Shown here piece by piece: positions 8,690 to 17,249 of a DNA stretch of 64,000 nt (its first letter is position 1; each line of letters starts with the position of its first letter). Origin of the DNA: Pirellulales bacterium. GTDB lineage: Bacteria > Planctomycetota > Planctomycetia > Pirellulales > Lacipirellulaceae. The notes beneath the pieces are model-generated. The model searched no databases. It was not told the origin of the DNA and saw only the letters and a program-made list of their open reading frames with translations. A program made the position numbers and the translations under genes. The stretch is taken from positions 186,001 to 250,000 of the forward strand of contig JAHBXQ010000002.1 in assembly GCA_019636345.1 (NCBI GenBank). Reading direction: 5' to 3'.

Positions 8690-10171
8690 TCACCCTCCCC
8701 CGTCGCGTTTGCGCTTTCGCAACTCCCGTTCGCGCTCCTTCTTCAGTTTCGCCTTTTCTTTCGGCGAGAGTCGTTTGCCGGTTCCCTTCTTTTGCCGGCT
8801 AAGGCCGCCTGCAGGGTCGCCGGCGAGCCCCGCTTGCATCTGGCGGACGAGCTGCATCCGTTCGCGCACGCCTTTGCCCGCCATGCCGGTCATCAGTTGG
8901 GCCATGCCGTCGAACTGCTTCACGAGGTCGTTCACCTCGTGCGGCTCGACGCCGGCGCCCGTTGCGATCCGGCGGCGGCGGCTTTGATCGATGACTTTGG
9001 TGGGGCTCTTTCGCTCGGCGGGGGTCATCGCGTCGATGATGCCGAAGAGCCGCTTCATGTCCCCTTCGTGGTCGACGTCGTCGAGCCCTTTGAGGAGCGA
9101 TCCCATTCCCGGGATCATGCCCATCACTTTCTGCAGCGGTCCGAGCCGGGTGATTTGTTTCAGTTGCGAGCGGAACATATCTAGCGTGAACTCGCCCTTG
9201 GCGAGCTGCTCTTCTTGCCGCTTCATTTCCTCCTGGTCAAACTCGCGCTGGGCCTTTTCGACCAGCGTCAGGATGTCTCCCTGGCCCAGGATCCGGCCCG
9301 CCATGCGGTCGGGGTGGAACTCTTCGAGCGCGTCGAGATGTTCGCCGACGCCGATGAACTTGATCGGCACGCCGGTGACGTCCTTCACCGACAGGGCCGC
9401 CCCGCCGCGGGCGTCGCCGTCGAGCTTGGTCATGATGACGCCGTCGAGCTCGAGCGCCTCGTTGAACGCCTTGGCGCTGTTGACCGCGTCCTGTCCGGTC
9501 ATGCCGTCGACGACCAGGAAGACCTGCTCGGGATTGCACATCCGATCGATGCGGATGAGCTGCTGCATCAGCTCATCGTCGATATGGAGCCTACCGGCCG
9601 TGTCGAGAATCACGACGTCGGCGCCCAGTTTCTTCGCCTGAGCCACCGCGGCGTTGCAGACTTTGACCGGATCTTTTTCCGCCCGATCGGAGAAGACGGC
9701 GATCCCCAACTGGTCGCCGATGACGTGCAGCTGGTCGATCGCGGCGGGGCGCTGCAGGTCGGCGGCGACGAGCAGGGGCCGGCGGCCCGCCTCCTTGAGC
9801 ATCCGGCCCAGCTTGCCGCAGGTGGTCGTTTTGCCCGAGCCCTGCAGGCCGCTCATCATGAGGACCGTGACGTCGTCCTTCCCTTTGAGGTGGAGCGAGT
9901 GATCGACCGGGCCCATCAGTTCGACGAGCGCCTGGTAGACGATCCCCACGACCTGCTCGCCGGGGCGGAGCGATTTGAGGACCGCCTCGCCGACGGCCTC
10001 TTCGGTGACCCTCGCCATAAACTTGCGAACGACCGGGAAGCTGACGTCGGCCTCGAGGAGCGACTTCTCGACGAGCTTGAGCCCGTCGCGCATGTTGCTT
10101 TCGGTGAGTTTTCCCTGACCGCGAAGCGTCTGAAAGGCGCTGCTGAGGCCGGATTGAAGGGCGTCGAACAT
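8690..10171 (-). CDS. ffh: signal recognition particle protein Ffh (SRP54)
   Basis: GTPase that binds SRP RNA and signal sequences of nascent inner-membrane proteins and docks with FtsY. The ATG at 10171 gives 493 residues starting MFDALQSGLSSAFQTLRGQG. The N domain comes first, then the G domain with the P-loop GLQGSGKTTTCGKL (near residue 108), DTAGRLHID and TKLDGDARGGAAL. The methionine-rich M domain includes MGMIPGMG and the RNA-binding helix SRRRRIATGAG. The C-terminal tail is strongly basic and ends RKRKRDGGG. A 15-codon in-frame extension upstream looks untranslated. Neighbouring rpsP, trmD and rplS are the usual ffh companions. Confidence 0.98.
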   Translation of the reverse strand: MFDALQSGLSSAFQTLRGQGKLTESNMRDGLKLVEKSLLEADVSFPVVRKFMARVTEEAVGEAVLKSLRPGEQVVGIVYQALVELMGPVDHSLHLKGKDDVTVLMMSGLQGSGKTTTCGKLGRMLKEAGRRPLLVAADLQRPAAIDQLHVIGDQLGIAVFSDRAEKDPVKVCNAAVAQAKKLGADVVILDTAGRLHIDDELMQQLIRIDRMCNPEQVFLVVDGMTGQDAVNSAKAFNEALELDGVIMTKLDGDARGGAALSVKDVTGVPIKFIGVGEHLDALEEFHPDRMAGRILGQGDILTLVEKAQREFDQEEMKRQEEQLAKGEFTLDMFRSQLKQITRLGPLQKVMGMIPGMGSLLKGLDDVDHEGDMKRLFGIIDAMTPAERKSPTKVIDQSRRRRIATGAGVEPHEVNDLVKQFDGMAQLMTGMAGKGVRERMQLVRQMQAGLAGDPAGGLSRQKKGTGKRLSPKEKAKLKKERERELRKRKRDGGG

Positions 10172-10481
10172 GGCGGGAATTGACAGGGCAGGGGGGAGGG
10201 CGGCGCGTCCCCGCACACGAGGGGCAGCAGCGGACCCGCCAGTTTAACGAACCGACCCGACCCCGGCGAGTCGGCGCCGTCGCTACGATCGCCACGACGT
10301 GTTCGACTGGCGGGCGAGACTGGCGAACTTCCGATCGCCGGGGCGCCGCCTGAGGGGGATATGACGCATGTTTTGCTACGGGTCTCCGCTAGTCGCAAGT
10401 CCGCCCCTTCGTCGCCTCCGTATCGCCGCTCTCCGGGCGTCGAGCGAGCAGCGTGCCGCGCAGGTCAGGAATTTTTTTCGC
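10172..10481. other. intergenic region between divergent ffh and AAA+ genes
   Basis: 310 bases with no supported gene. It must contain the promoters of both divergent genes, but no convincing -35/-10 pair was seen on either strand. The only AT-rich patch is the T-run just before the AAA+ start (10471-10478). Confidence 0.5.
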
Positions 10482-11846
10482 ATGTCATTCGATTTGTCCT
10501 CGCTGTTCGCTCCTGCCGCCGCTTCGCAGGCGTTGCCAATCGGGGCCGTCGGCTCGGTCGAGAAGCCGCCGGCGCCGACGGAGCAGAAGTCGCCGCCGTA
10601 TCGCTTTCTCCCTCCGGAGCCGAGGACGCTGGCCGAAGCGGGATTGTCGCCGGGCGAACTCGACGGGTTGCTCCTCAAGCTCTTGCTGCAACGCGGCACG
10701 ACGACCGGTCGCGGGGCCGCCGAGACGACCCGCTTGCCGCGTACGCTTGTCGCCGAGGGGTTCGAGCGGCTACGGGTCGAACTGCTGGTCGCCCTCAAGG
10801 GCTCCAGCGGGATCGAGGACTTCGTGTTTCAATTGACCGACGCGGGGCACGATCGGGCTCGGCGCCTTGCGCACCATGCGACCTACGCCGACGCTGCGCC
10901 CGTGCCGCTGGAGCAGTACGTCGCCGCAGTGCACCGACAGTCGCTCGCCGACAGTCGACTCGATCGATCCAATCTTGTCGCCGCGTTCTCAGGGTTGCGG
11001 CTGGGCGACGACTTGCTGAGCCAGGTCGGCCAAGCGGTCAACGACGGCCGGGGAATGTTCCTCTTCGGCCCTCCCGGCAACGGCAAGACGAGCATCTCCG
11101 AGCGGGTCGTCAACGCCTACGGGGAATACGTTTGGATTCCGCGGATGATCACGATCGACGGCGAGCTCGTGCGGCTGTACGACCCGCGGTGTCACAAAGC
11201 CGTGCCGCTGCCGAAACTGGCCGACCTGACTTACGACCGTCGGTGGGTGCTCGTGGAACGGCCCACGATCGTCGTGGGAGGCGAGCTGACGATGGCTCAC
11301 CTGGAATTGCAGCACAATCCGACGACCGGCGTCTGCGAGGCCCCGGTGCAGTTGCGGGCCAATTGCGGGGCGCTGGTGGTCGACGACTTCGGTCGGCAAC
11401 GCGCGGCGACCTCGGAAATCCTCAACCGGCTCATCGTGCCGATGGAGAAGCAGCACGATTACTTGCTCCTGGCGAGCGGTCGGCAAGCGGCGCTGCCGTT
11501 CGACTTGCTGTTGGTGTTCTCCACGAACCTCGAGCCGCGCGATCTTGTGGACGAAGCGTTCCTGCGGCGGATTCCGTACAAAATCGAAGTCGGCGGCCCA
11601 AGCGAGACGGAGTTCGTCGAGCTGTTCGTCGCGCTGGCCCGAGACGCGGGCTGCGAGTGTCCGCCGGATACGGTCGGCGAACTGATCGCTCGGCACTACC
11701 GCCCCCGCCAGCGCCCGCTGCGGTATTGCCACCCCCGCGACCTGCTGCGGCAGGTCCGCAACTACTGCCAGTACCGCGACCTCCCGCTGGCAGTGACTGC
11801 CGAGTCGCTTGACGTCGCGGTGAAGAACTACTTCGCTGCGCTGTAG
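10482..11846 (+). CDS. AAA+ ATPase with N-terminal winged-helix-like region
   Basis: 454 residues from the ATG at 10482 (MSFDLSSLFAP), chosen because AGGA precedes it and the 38 upstream codons look like noise. Residues 80-130 (LPRTLVAEGFERLRVELLVAL to DAGHDRA) look like a winged-helix unit. The AAA+ module has Walker A GPPGNGKTS (196-204), Walker B LVVDDFG (298-304), sensor 1 VFSTN (345-349) and a likely arginine finger in FLRRI (361-365). About 80 residues sit between Walker A and B (ITIDGELVRLYDPRCHKAV and onward), longer than in simple AAA+ domains. I recognise the type as a conserved ATP-binding protein in planctomycetes without assigned function. Its neighbours give no clue to the substrate, and pilus or secretion ATPases such as PilB look different. 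Confidence 0.8.
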   Translation: MSFDLSSLFAPAAASQALPIGAVGSVEKPPAPTEQKSPPYRFLPPEPRTLAEAGLSPGELDGLLLKLLLQRGTTTGRGAAETTRLPRTLVAEGFERLRVELLVALKGSSGIEDFVFQLTDAGHDRARRLAHHATYADAAPVPLEQYVAAVHRQSLADSRLDRSNLVAAFSGLRLGDDLLSQVGQAVNDGRGMFLFGPPGNGKTSISERVVNAYGEYVWIPRMITIDGELVRLYDPRCHKAVPLPKLADLTYDRRWVLVERPTIVVGGELTMAHLELQHNPTTGVCEAPVQLRANCGALVVDDFGRQRAATSEILNRLIVPMEKQHDYLLLASGRQAALPFDLLLVFSTNLEPRDLVDEAFLRRIPYKIEVGGPSETEFVELFVALARDAGCECPPDTVGELIARHYRPRQRPLRYCHPRDLLRQVRNYCQYRDLPLAVTAESLDVAVKNYFAAL

Positions 11847-11958
11847 TTCTCGCGTTGGGAGGGCAGGTTCACTACGAGGACGCGAAAGGCGCGAGGAATC
11901 CGATTTCTTCCGCCGGTTCGAGTCCTTAGCGCCATTGCGGCTGCTCCGCGGTGCAAAC

Positions 11959-12867
11959 CTACCTCGCCGCAAACCGTCGCGCTTGTTCAGCGATGTCAAC
12001 GCCGACGCGCTGGCTCCACGCGGCCAGCAGTTTGGCGAACGTCGGCCCCGGGCATCCGGCGCCGAGCGGGCGGCCGGCAAGGCTCACCAGCGGCAGCATG
12101 CAGATCGACGTGCTGGTGAAATACGCTTCGTCCGCCGCGGCGAACTCGTCGGGGGTCAAATCGGCTTCGCTGCGGGCGATTCCTAACTCGTCGGCCAGCT
12201 CGAACAGCACCTGCTGACTGATCCCCGGCAACACGCCGTCGAGTCGCGGGGTGACGAGCCCCCGGTCGGCGTACCAGGCGACGACGTTGGCGGTGGTCGC
12301 TTCGCTGACGAACCCGTGCTGATCGAGGAGCACGGCCCGGGCCTCCGGCTGTCGGCGGGCCGCCTCGCGGTCGGCTAGGTAGTAGTGCATTCGGCTGCGG
12401 CATTTGAGCTCCGCCGGCCAGCAGTTGGTCGGGGTCTGCCGGACGTCGACGATCACCCCCGCGACGCCCGTGGCGAACTGCTCGACCCAACTCGCGAACG
12501 GCAGCGGGAATCCGTGGACGCACACCACCGGGCGCCGAGCGTCGTAGGAGTTGCCCGGGGTGACGAACGCGACGATCGCCCAATCGTCGCCAGGGGCGAT
12601 CAGCCGGGCGTTGCGGCTCGTGAACTCATGGATGAGCGACTCGACCTCGTCGGCGATTCGCTCCGGCTCCCAACCGACGATCTCCAGCGAGCGTCGCAAT
12701 CGGCGGACATGCTCGGCGACGCGGAACGGCTCGCCGCCGAACGTGCGCAGCCGCTCGACGATCGTCACTCCCAATTGAAATCCCAGATCGTCCAGCGGGA
12801 TCGACAATTCGCGGGCCGACAGCCAGCGCCCGTTCAGATAACATTGCGGCGAGCTCATGTCGCCCAT
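11959..12867 (-). CDS. class IV aminotransferase (D-amino acid / branched-chain / aminodeoxychorismate lyase fold)
   Basis: PLP enzyme of fold type IV, 302 residues from the ATG at 12867; another ATG three codons later is equally plausible. The N-terminus (CYLNGRWLSARELSIPLDD) resembles the family YLNG...A.is..D pattern, with RTFGGEPFRVAEHVRRLRRS for the dimer arm. The Schiff-base lysine is Lys155 in AELKCRSRMHYYLADREA, and the PLP-ring contact Glu189 is in GFVSEATTANVV. The following LDGVLPGISQQVLFELADELG is the family LpGiTR-like phosphate region with Ile-Ser. Substrate cannot be read from the sequence: D-amino acids, branched-chain amino acids or 4-amino-4-deoxychorismate are all possible. 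No pabB or ilv gene is adjacent. Confidence 0.88.
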   Translation of the reverse strand: MGDMSSPQCYLNGRWLSARELSIPLDDLGFQLGVTIVERLRTFGGEPFRVAEHVRRLRRSLEIVGWEPERIADEVESLIHEFTSRNARLIAPGDDWAIVAFVTPGNSYDARRPVVCVHGFPLPFASWVEQFATGVAGVIVDVRQTPTNCWPAELKCRSRMHYYLADREAARRQPEARAVLLDQHGFVSEATTANVVAWYADRGLVTPRLDGVLPGISQQVLFELADELGIARSEADLTPDEFAAADEAYFTSTSICMLPLVSLAGRPLGAGCPGPTFAKLLAAWSQRVGVDIAEQARRFAAR

Positions 12868-12934
12868 TATCACGCGAGGCCCGCAAAAGGGGAGGGTCGA
12901 TTCTGGCGGGCTCAATTCATCGCCAAGTCCTGCA

Positions 12935-12966
12935 TTTCAAGTCATTAAGGTCTTCAAGACTTGAAA
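12935..12966. repeat. AT-rich perfect inverted repeat upstream of the aminotransferase
   Basis: TTTCAAGTC (12935-12943) and GACTTGAAA (12958-12966) form a perfect 9-base inverted repeat with a 14-base spacer that itself holds GTCTT/AAGAC. It stands out in a GC-rich intergenic stretch and is about 70 bases upstream of the minus-strand aminotransferase start. There is no T-tract on either side, so an operator is more likely than a terminator. Confidence 0.4.
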
Positions 12967-13112
12967 CGAGTCGCCGCAGATGAACGCAGGTCAGCGCGGA
13001 CGAGAACCAACGGTTCCTCGGCCGCGTTGAGCTGCGTCTTCCGGCTGCGCGCCCTTGCGCAAGCGATTCCGGGACTGAGCCGACGCCATCGCCGAGCGGG
13101 GCGACAAGCCCG

Positions 13113-14195
13113 TTAGCCCCCTTGGCTCGCGTCGCCCGCGGCAGGGGCGTTCACCATCTGCACCGCGGCGGCCGGAGCGGGGGAGGGGGGCAGCAGCGTA
13201 GCGAGGCCCTTCCAGGCCCGCGTCAACTGCGGCGAGGAGGCGAGATAGGCCTGCAGCGCGTGATGCCGGCCGACGTCGCTCGTCGCGTCGAAGGCATCGA
13301 TTTCGACCTGGAACTGGCTCTTCAACCGTCCCCACGACGGCGGCCCGGCGTAGCCGAGGGCTCGAACGTCGCGATCGGAGATCATGTGATAGAACCGCAT
13401 CGCGGGATCCCGCCGGTTGGTCACGAGCGTCAGGTGCTCAAGCTGCTTGAGGGCTCGGCCGTGTTGGCCCGTCGGGAGGAGCCAGTCGGCATCCAAAGCC
13501 GCGGCCAGCAGGATGGCGTGCGCCCGGCGGCGATCGGGCTGCAGATTGGCAACGGTTCGCCCCTCGAGCGCGCCCCCCCCCAGCAGGTGGAGCGTGCCGG
13601 TCGCCACCCGGGCGCCGTAGCTGTATCCCACCAGGGCGATCGCCGCGTCGGGGGGGAGCCGGTTGAGCGTCCACGCCAACTGCCACGCGACCGCGCCTGT
13701 CCGAGCCGCTTTCACGGTGTAGTCCTTCACGACTCCGCGAATCTGCTCGGCGGGCCACGACCAGATCACGAATCGCACCGGCGTGTCGCTCGGCAGACGG
13801 GGCGCCAGCGAACGATAGATCTTCAGCCCGTGCCCGAAGGCCTCGCCAGCTTCGACCCGGTTACCGTGGATGTAGACGATCGTCGGCAACTCGGACGCGG
13901 CCGGCAGGGCCGTGGCCAGATCGGTGCGTTGCCAAGTCCGGGCCCCTCCGGACAATTCGGCCGCGTACCGTCGGCAGTCGAGCCCCGCAGACATGGCCGC
14001 GGCGTCGCAGCGAGTTCCCAAGGGGCGCGTGCTTGCCAGAACGATCTCGTCCCGCGGCCGGGGGTCGGCGGGAGACTGGGACGAGAGTTCGGTCGCAGCG
14101 GCGCAACGGCCGCACGACGCGACGCCGCAGCACAGCGCCGCGAGCGCAATGCGAATCACAACTCCGGTGCGAGGGGGACGCCGAACTTCCTGCAT
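13113..14195 (-). CDS. secreted alpha/beta hydrolase, DUF900-like
   Basis: 360 residues from the ATG at 14195. Residues 1-35 form a signal sequence (arginines, then IRIALAALCCGVASCG ending CAAA); the Cys of VASCG could be a lipobox. The hydrolase core has an oxyanion strand IVYIHGNRVEA (106-116), the nucleophile elbow GYSYGAR with Ser192, and a C-terminal DVGRHHALQAYL that supplies a likely catalytic His. This arrangement fits the DUF900 serine-hydrolase group, whose members also contain VYIHG and GHSMG-type elbows. The C-terminus is an Ala/Pro tail. Substrate is unknown. It shares its strand with the aminotransferase but lies 245 bases upstream of it, so probably has its own promoter. Confidence 0.75.
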   Translation of the reverse strand: MQEVRRPPRTGVVIRIALAALCCGVASCGRCAAATELSSQSPADPRPRDEIVLASTRPLGTRCDAAAMSAGLDCRRYAAELSGGARTWQRTDLATALPAASELPTIVYIHGNRVEAGEAFGHGLKIYRSLAPRLPSDTPVRFVIWSWPAEQIRGVVKDYTVKAARTGAVAWQLAWTLNRLPPDAAIALVGYSYGARVATGTLHLLGGGALEGRTVANLQPDRRRAHAILLAAALDADWLLPTGQHGRALKQLEHLTLVTNRRDPAMRFYHMISDRDVRALGYAGPPSWGRLKSQFQVEIDAFDATSDVGRHHALQAYLASSPQLTRAWKGLATLLPPSPAPAAAVQMVNAPAAGDASQGG

Positions 14196-14396
14196 GGCTG
14201 AGCGAAGCGTCGTGAACGGGGCGAGGGGCATCGTGCCTGACGCATCATCCTCGCGGGCGAGCATGCCGCTCGCGCGGGACGTGCAAACGCTGCGGGTCGT
14301 AGGGGCGACCGCATCGCGGCGGCCTTAGGCAAATGTAGCACCTAAACTGCGCGCGTGCGGAACGGCGTGGCAAGAAAAAAACTTCGTGTTGAAAAT

Positions 14397-14424
14397 TTGC
14401 CACACGCTCGCCGTGATGTAGAGT
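14397..14424 (+). promoter_or_regulatory. candidate promoter of the Cys-rich lipoprotein gene
   Basis: Within the 323-base intergenic region 14196-14518, TTGCCA (14397-14402) and TAGAGT (14419-14424) are 16 bases apart in a clearly AT-richer patch (14370-14430). This would give a leader of about 90 bases. An overlapping TTGAAA (14389) has no well-spaced -10. The rest of the intergenic region shows nothing recognisable. Confidence 0.35.
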
Positions 14425-14518
14425 TTTTCACACCCGCCGTCTTGCCCTCCCCGCCTGCAAGACACGCTACCCTCCCCCTGCGCCCTGGATTGGGGCGCCC
14501 TCTGCGGAGTATCGGATC

Positions 14519-14947
14519 ATGAGGAAGTTATTGGTTCTTGTCGCGGCCGCCGCGCTGGTCACGTCCAGCAGCGGCTGTTGCGGCTGCTTCGGCAAAGTGC
14601 GCAGTTGGTTCCAGAAGGGCTCGCCCTGCGGCACCCGCGTGGCGCCCGCCGTGCTCGGCGCGCCCATGACGATGGCTGCGCCGGCCCCGATGATGGTCGG
14701 CGCCCCCATGCAGTACATGCAATCTCCCATGTGCGTCCCGTGCGATCCGTGCGCCGACCCGTGCGCCGATCCGTGCGGCGGCTACTCGACCGGCTACATG
14801 GGAGGGATGAGCGGCTGCTCGAATTGCGAGTCGGGCTCGTCCGGAATGATCTACGAAGGGGAGTCGTACATCCCCTCGTCCCCCTCGCCGGCGATGCTGT
14901 CCCCCGCCGCGCCGGGCGGTCGCTACACCGACCCCAGCCCGCAGTAA
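14519..14947 (+). CDS. small Cys/Met/Gly-rich lipoprotein
   Basis: 142 residues. The N-terminus MRKLLVLVAAAALVTSSSGC is a signal peptide ending in a lipobox-like SSGC, so the mature protein would start at a lipidated Cys and be anchored to a membrane. The mature part has Cys pairs near the start (CCGC), a Met/Pro/Ala stretch (VLGAPMTMAAPAPMMVGAPM), then CVPCDPCADPCADPCGG, a short tandem repeat of DPCA, and a further CSNC. Many cysteines at short spacing suggest disulphide cross-linking or metal binding in a surface layer. This composition is common in planctomycete envelope proteins. It is followed directly by a terminator, so it is a single-gene unit. Confidence 0.75.
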   Translation: MRKLLVLVAAAALVTSSSGCCGCFGKVRSWFQKGSPCGTRVAPAVLGAPMTMAAPAPMMVGAPMQYMQSPMCVPCDPCADPCADPCGGYSTGYMGGMSGCSNCESGSSGMIYEGESYIPSSPSPAMLSPAAPGGRYTDPSPQ

Positions 14948-14980
14948 CCAGCGGCGATCGTCCCCCCGTGAAACGACAAG

Positions 14981-15030
14981 TCGCCCGTTCGCGCAACGAC
15001 AGCCGCGCGAGCGGGCGATTGCGTTTTCGT
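14981..15030 (+). terminator. intrinsic-terminator-like hairpin after the lipoprotein gene
   Basis: A 14-bp stem pairs 14981-14994 with 15005-15018 (one G-T pair, 10-base loop) and is followed by TTGCGTTTTC. It lies 33 bases after the lipoprotein stop. It could also serve the convergent Cys-rich gene on the minus strand. Confidence 0.6.
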
Positions 15031-15091
15031 GAGTCCTGAGACGTGCGTCTTGAGGGGCGGAGTCGAGGCCGTTCCACTCACGACGCCGAAC

Positions 15092-15421
15092 TCACGACTG
15101 ACAACTTTCACGCCGATCGACTTCCTCGATCGCGTCGACCGCCAGCGAGATGAGGTATTCCAGCGGGCAAGGGCATTGGCTGGTGACGCTGTTCGGGCAG
15201 CCCACGCAGATGTTCTCGTGGAACCCCTCGATGTACGGATCGATTCGCGCCGAGCGGGCCGCGTGAACGATCTCCACCAGTTTCTCCAAGTGAAGTTCGA
15301 TGCCGCATCGCTTCCCGAGCGGTTCGCACGGCGGGCCGTGGGGAGGTCGCTCCGGGCAGCGGGCACAGACTTGCACGCGAAGCGCGTCGCGATAAACGTC
15401 GAGCGAGATTGCAGGCGCCAT
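15092..15421 (-). CDS. small cysteine-rich hypothetical protein
   Basis: 109 residues from the ATG at 15421 (MAPAISLDVYRDALRVQ); a start 23 codons upstream is possible but adds a low-complexity tail. Two cysteine clusters are evident: C-x2-C-x9-C-x6-C (CARCPERPPHGPPCEPLGKRC) near residues 18-38, and C-x2-C-x7-C-x-C in CVGCPNSVTSQCPC near 74-87. Between them is a helix (HLEKLVEIVHAA) and after them LEYLISLAVDAIEEVD. The spacing suggests an Fe-S cluster or zinc, but it matches no named ferredoxin or zinc-finger family that I recognise. It looks like a conserved planctomycete protein of unknown role. No signal peptide, so probably cytosolic. Confidence 0.65.
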   Translation of the reverse strand: MAPAISLDVYRDALRVQVCARCPERPPHGPPCEPLGKRCGIELHLEKLVEIVHAARSARIDPYIEGFHENICVGCPNSVTSQCPCPLEYLISLAVDAIEEVDRRESCQS

Positions 15422-15607
15422 GGCTTGGCCTCCGTCTGACGGGCGCGCCGGCGCAGAAACGGGCGTCGGACTGGCAATCGCCCCGTTCACTCAGTTGCGG
15501 TGCAAGTGGCGCGCCGTACTGCGCGCCGCAAGCAGGCGCCGCTTCGCACGACATAAAACGGCTCTGCGCGTCTCGAACTCGCGGCCGGCGACACCGACCA
15601 TGGCGTG

Positions 15608-15631
15608 AAAAAGCCCCGCACAGCCGTGCGG
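15608..15631 (-). terminator. intrinsic terminator of serS
   Basis: On the minus strand CCGCAC and GTGCGG (15626-15631 and 15616-15621) form a 6-bp stem with a 4-base loop, followed by GGGC and five T (15608-15612 as A on the plus strand). It lies about 80 bases beyond the serS stop. Confidence 0.55.
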
Positions 15632-15712
15632 CGCGTGGCACGCGCCGCACACTCTGCCGCCGAACGAGCGGAGCCGCCCCCCCGTCAGCCGGGGGACCAA
15701 GCTTACGGAAGC

Positions 15713-17008
15713 TTAAGCCTCGTCGTCCCCCGCAGCGCCGATGCGCTCCTTGCCGACCCACTTGCGGAGCGCCTCGGGCACGAGGATCGAACCGTCGGCC
15801 TGTTGGCAGTTCTCCAGAATTGCGATCAGCGCTCGGCTCACCGCGATCGCCGTGCCGTTGAGGGTGTGGACGAAGTTGGTCCCCTTCTCCCCCTTGGTCT
15901 TATAGCGGATGTTGAGCCGTCGAGCTTGGTAGTCGGTGCAGTTGCTGGTGCTAGTGACTTCGCCGAACTCGCCTCCCTCGCCGCGGCCGGGCATCCAGGC
16001 CTCGAGGTCGAACTTGCGGTACGCCGGACCGCCGAGATCGCCAGTCGCGATGTCGATGACCCGATAAGCAAGCCCCAGGCCGTCGAAGATCCGGCACTCC
16101 AGGTCGCAGAGTCGCTGGTGGATCTCGTCGCTTTGCTCGGGGAGCGTGAACGCGAACATCTCGACCTTGGTGAACTGATGGACCCGGTACAGCCCGCGCG
16201 ACGCTCGGCCGGCGGCCCCCGCCTCGGTCCGAAAGCAGTGGCTGATGCCGCAAAGCAGAATCGGAAGCTTCTCGGCTTCGATCACCTCCCCCGCATAGAG
16301 TCCGCCGAGCGTGATCTCGGCGGTCGCGACGAGGTTCAGGTCGAAGTTCTCGATGCTGTAGATTTGCGTCTCGGGACCGCGCGGGATGAAGCCGACCCCC
16401 GAGACGACCTCGCCGCGAGCCAGATCGGGGGTGATCACCGGGGTGAAGCCCTCCTTGACCAGCAGTTCCATGGCGTATTGCTGCAGGGCCAGCTCCAACA
16501 GGGCCCCTTCGTTCCGCAGGAAGTAGAATCCGTGCCCGGCCACGCGGGCGCCCCCCTCGAAGTCGCACAGGTCGTGCTGCTCGCACAACTCGACATGGTC
16601 GAGCACCGGGAACGCGAATCGCTTCGGGGCGTGCGGGCCGCGGCGCACTTCGCGACTGGCGTCCTCGCCCCCCACCGGCGAGTCGGGATGCGTCAGGTTC
16701 GGCAGGCTGCGGTAGATCGCTCCCGCTTCGGCCGCGATGCGGTCGTGCTCGGCCTGCTTGGCCTCCTTTTCCTCGCGCAGCCGACGGCCTTCCTCTTTGC
16801 GCGACTCGCGCTCGGCGTCGTCCTTGGCTTGGCCGATCGACTTGCTGACGACGTTCGCCTGCCGGGCGATCTCTTCAATCTCCTGCTGCAGTTCCCGGCA
16901 CTGGGTTTCCAGCCTTACGTATCGCGCAAGGTCCGCCTTTACGCCGCGGCGATCGCAGTTGATCTGGACGGCGTCGGCATGGTCGAGGATGTAGCGTTTG
17001 TCGAGCAT
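15713..17008 (-). CDS. serS: seryl-tRNA synthetase
   Basis: Class II synthetase that charges tRNA-Ser (and tRNA-Sec). The ATG at 17008 gives 431 residues starting MLDKRYILDHADAVQ. Residues 1-100 form the antiparallel coiled-coil arm that grips the tRNA variable arm (ETQCRELQQEIEEIARQAN to KEEGRRLREEKEAKQAEHD). The catalytic domain has motif 2 (CFRTEAGAAGRASRGLYRVH, with HQFTKVEMF) and motif 3 (LNGTAIAVSRALIAILENCQ). Length and layout are normal. No T-box or other leader element was seen in the 240 bases upstream. A terminator follows at 15608-15631. Confidence 0.98.
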   Translation of the reverse strand: MLDKRYILDHADAVQINCDRRGVKADLARYVRLETQCRELQQEIEEIARQANVVSKSIGQAKDDAERESRKEEGRRLREEKEAKQAEHDRIAAEAGAIYRSLPNLTHPDSPVGGEDASREVRRGPHAPKRFAFPVLDHVELCEQHDLCDFEGGARVAGHGFYFLRNEGALLELALQQYAMELLVKEGFTPVITPDLARGEVVSGVGFIPRGPETQIYSIENFDLNLVATAEITLGGLYAGEVIEAEKLPILLCGISHCFRTEAGAAGRASRGLYRVHQFTKVEMFAFTLPEQSDEIHQRLCDLECRIFDGLGLAYRVIDIATGDLGGPAYRKFDLEAWMPGRGEGGEFGEVTSTSNCTDYQARRLNIRYKTKGEKGTNFVHTLNGTAIAVSRALIAILENCQQADGSILVPEALRKWVGKERIGAAGDDEA

Positions 17009-17249
17009 AGTGTCCGAACTAGGGACTAGGGCGAGGTGATTAGCGACGATCGGAGACGACGGAAACTTGCCGCAGCACACGTCGACGCGGGCGGAAGCCG
17101 CCTTGCGGTCGACAGCACGCTCGAGAGCTGTAGCCGTGGCTGCAGATTATTCCCATACGTCAGTCGTCCCTACAAACATGATTGCAATCCGGACGCGATC
17201 GCCGTAAAGCTCCGCGTCCTCTGCGGTGAATTAGGAAATCCTTGTTTGA

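Noticed and set aside
8490-8693. 67-codon minus-strand frame between DUF454 and ffh
   Set aside because: No start context, no domain, composition like noncoding sequence.
11910-11945. tRNA-like sequence GGTTCGAGTCC
   Set aside because: It resembles a T-arm loop, but the flanks do not pair and no acceptor or anticodon arm surrounds it.
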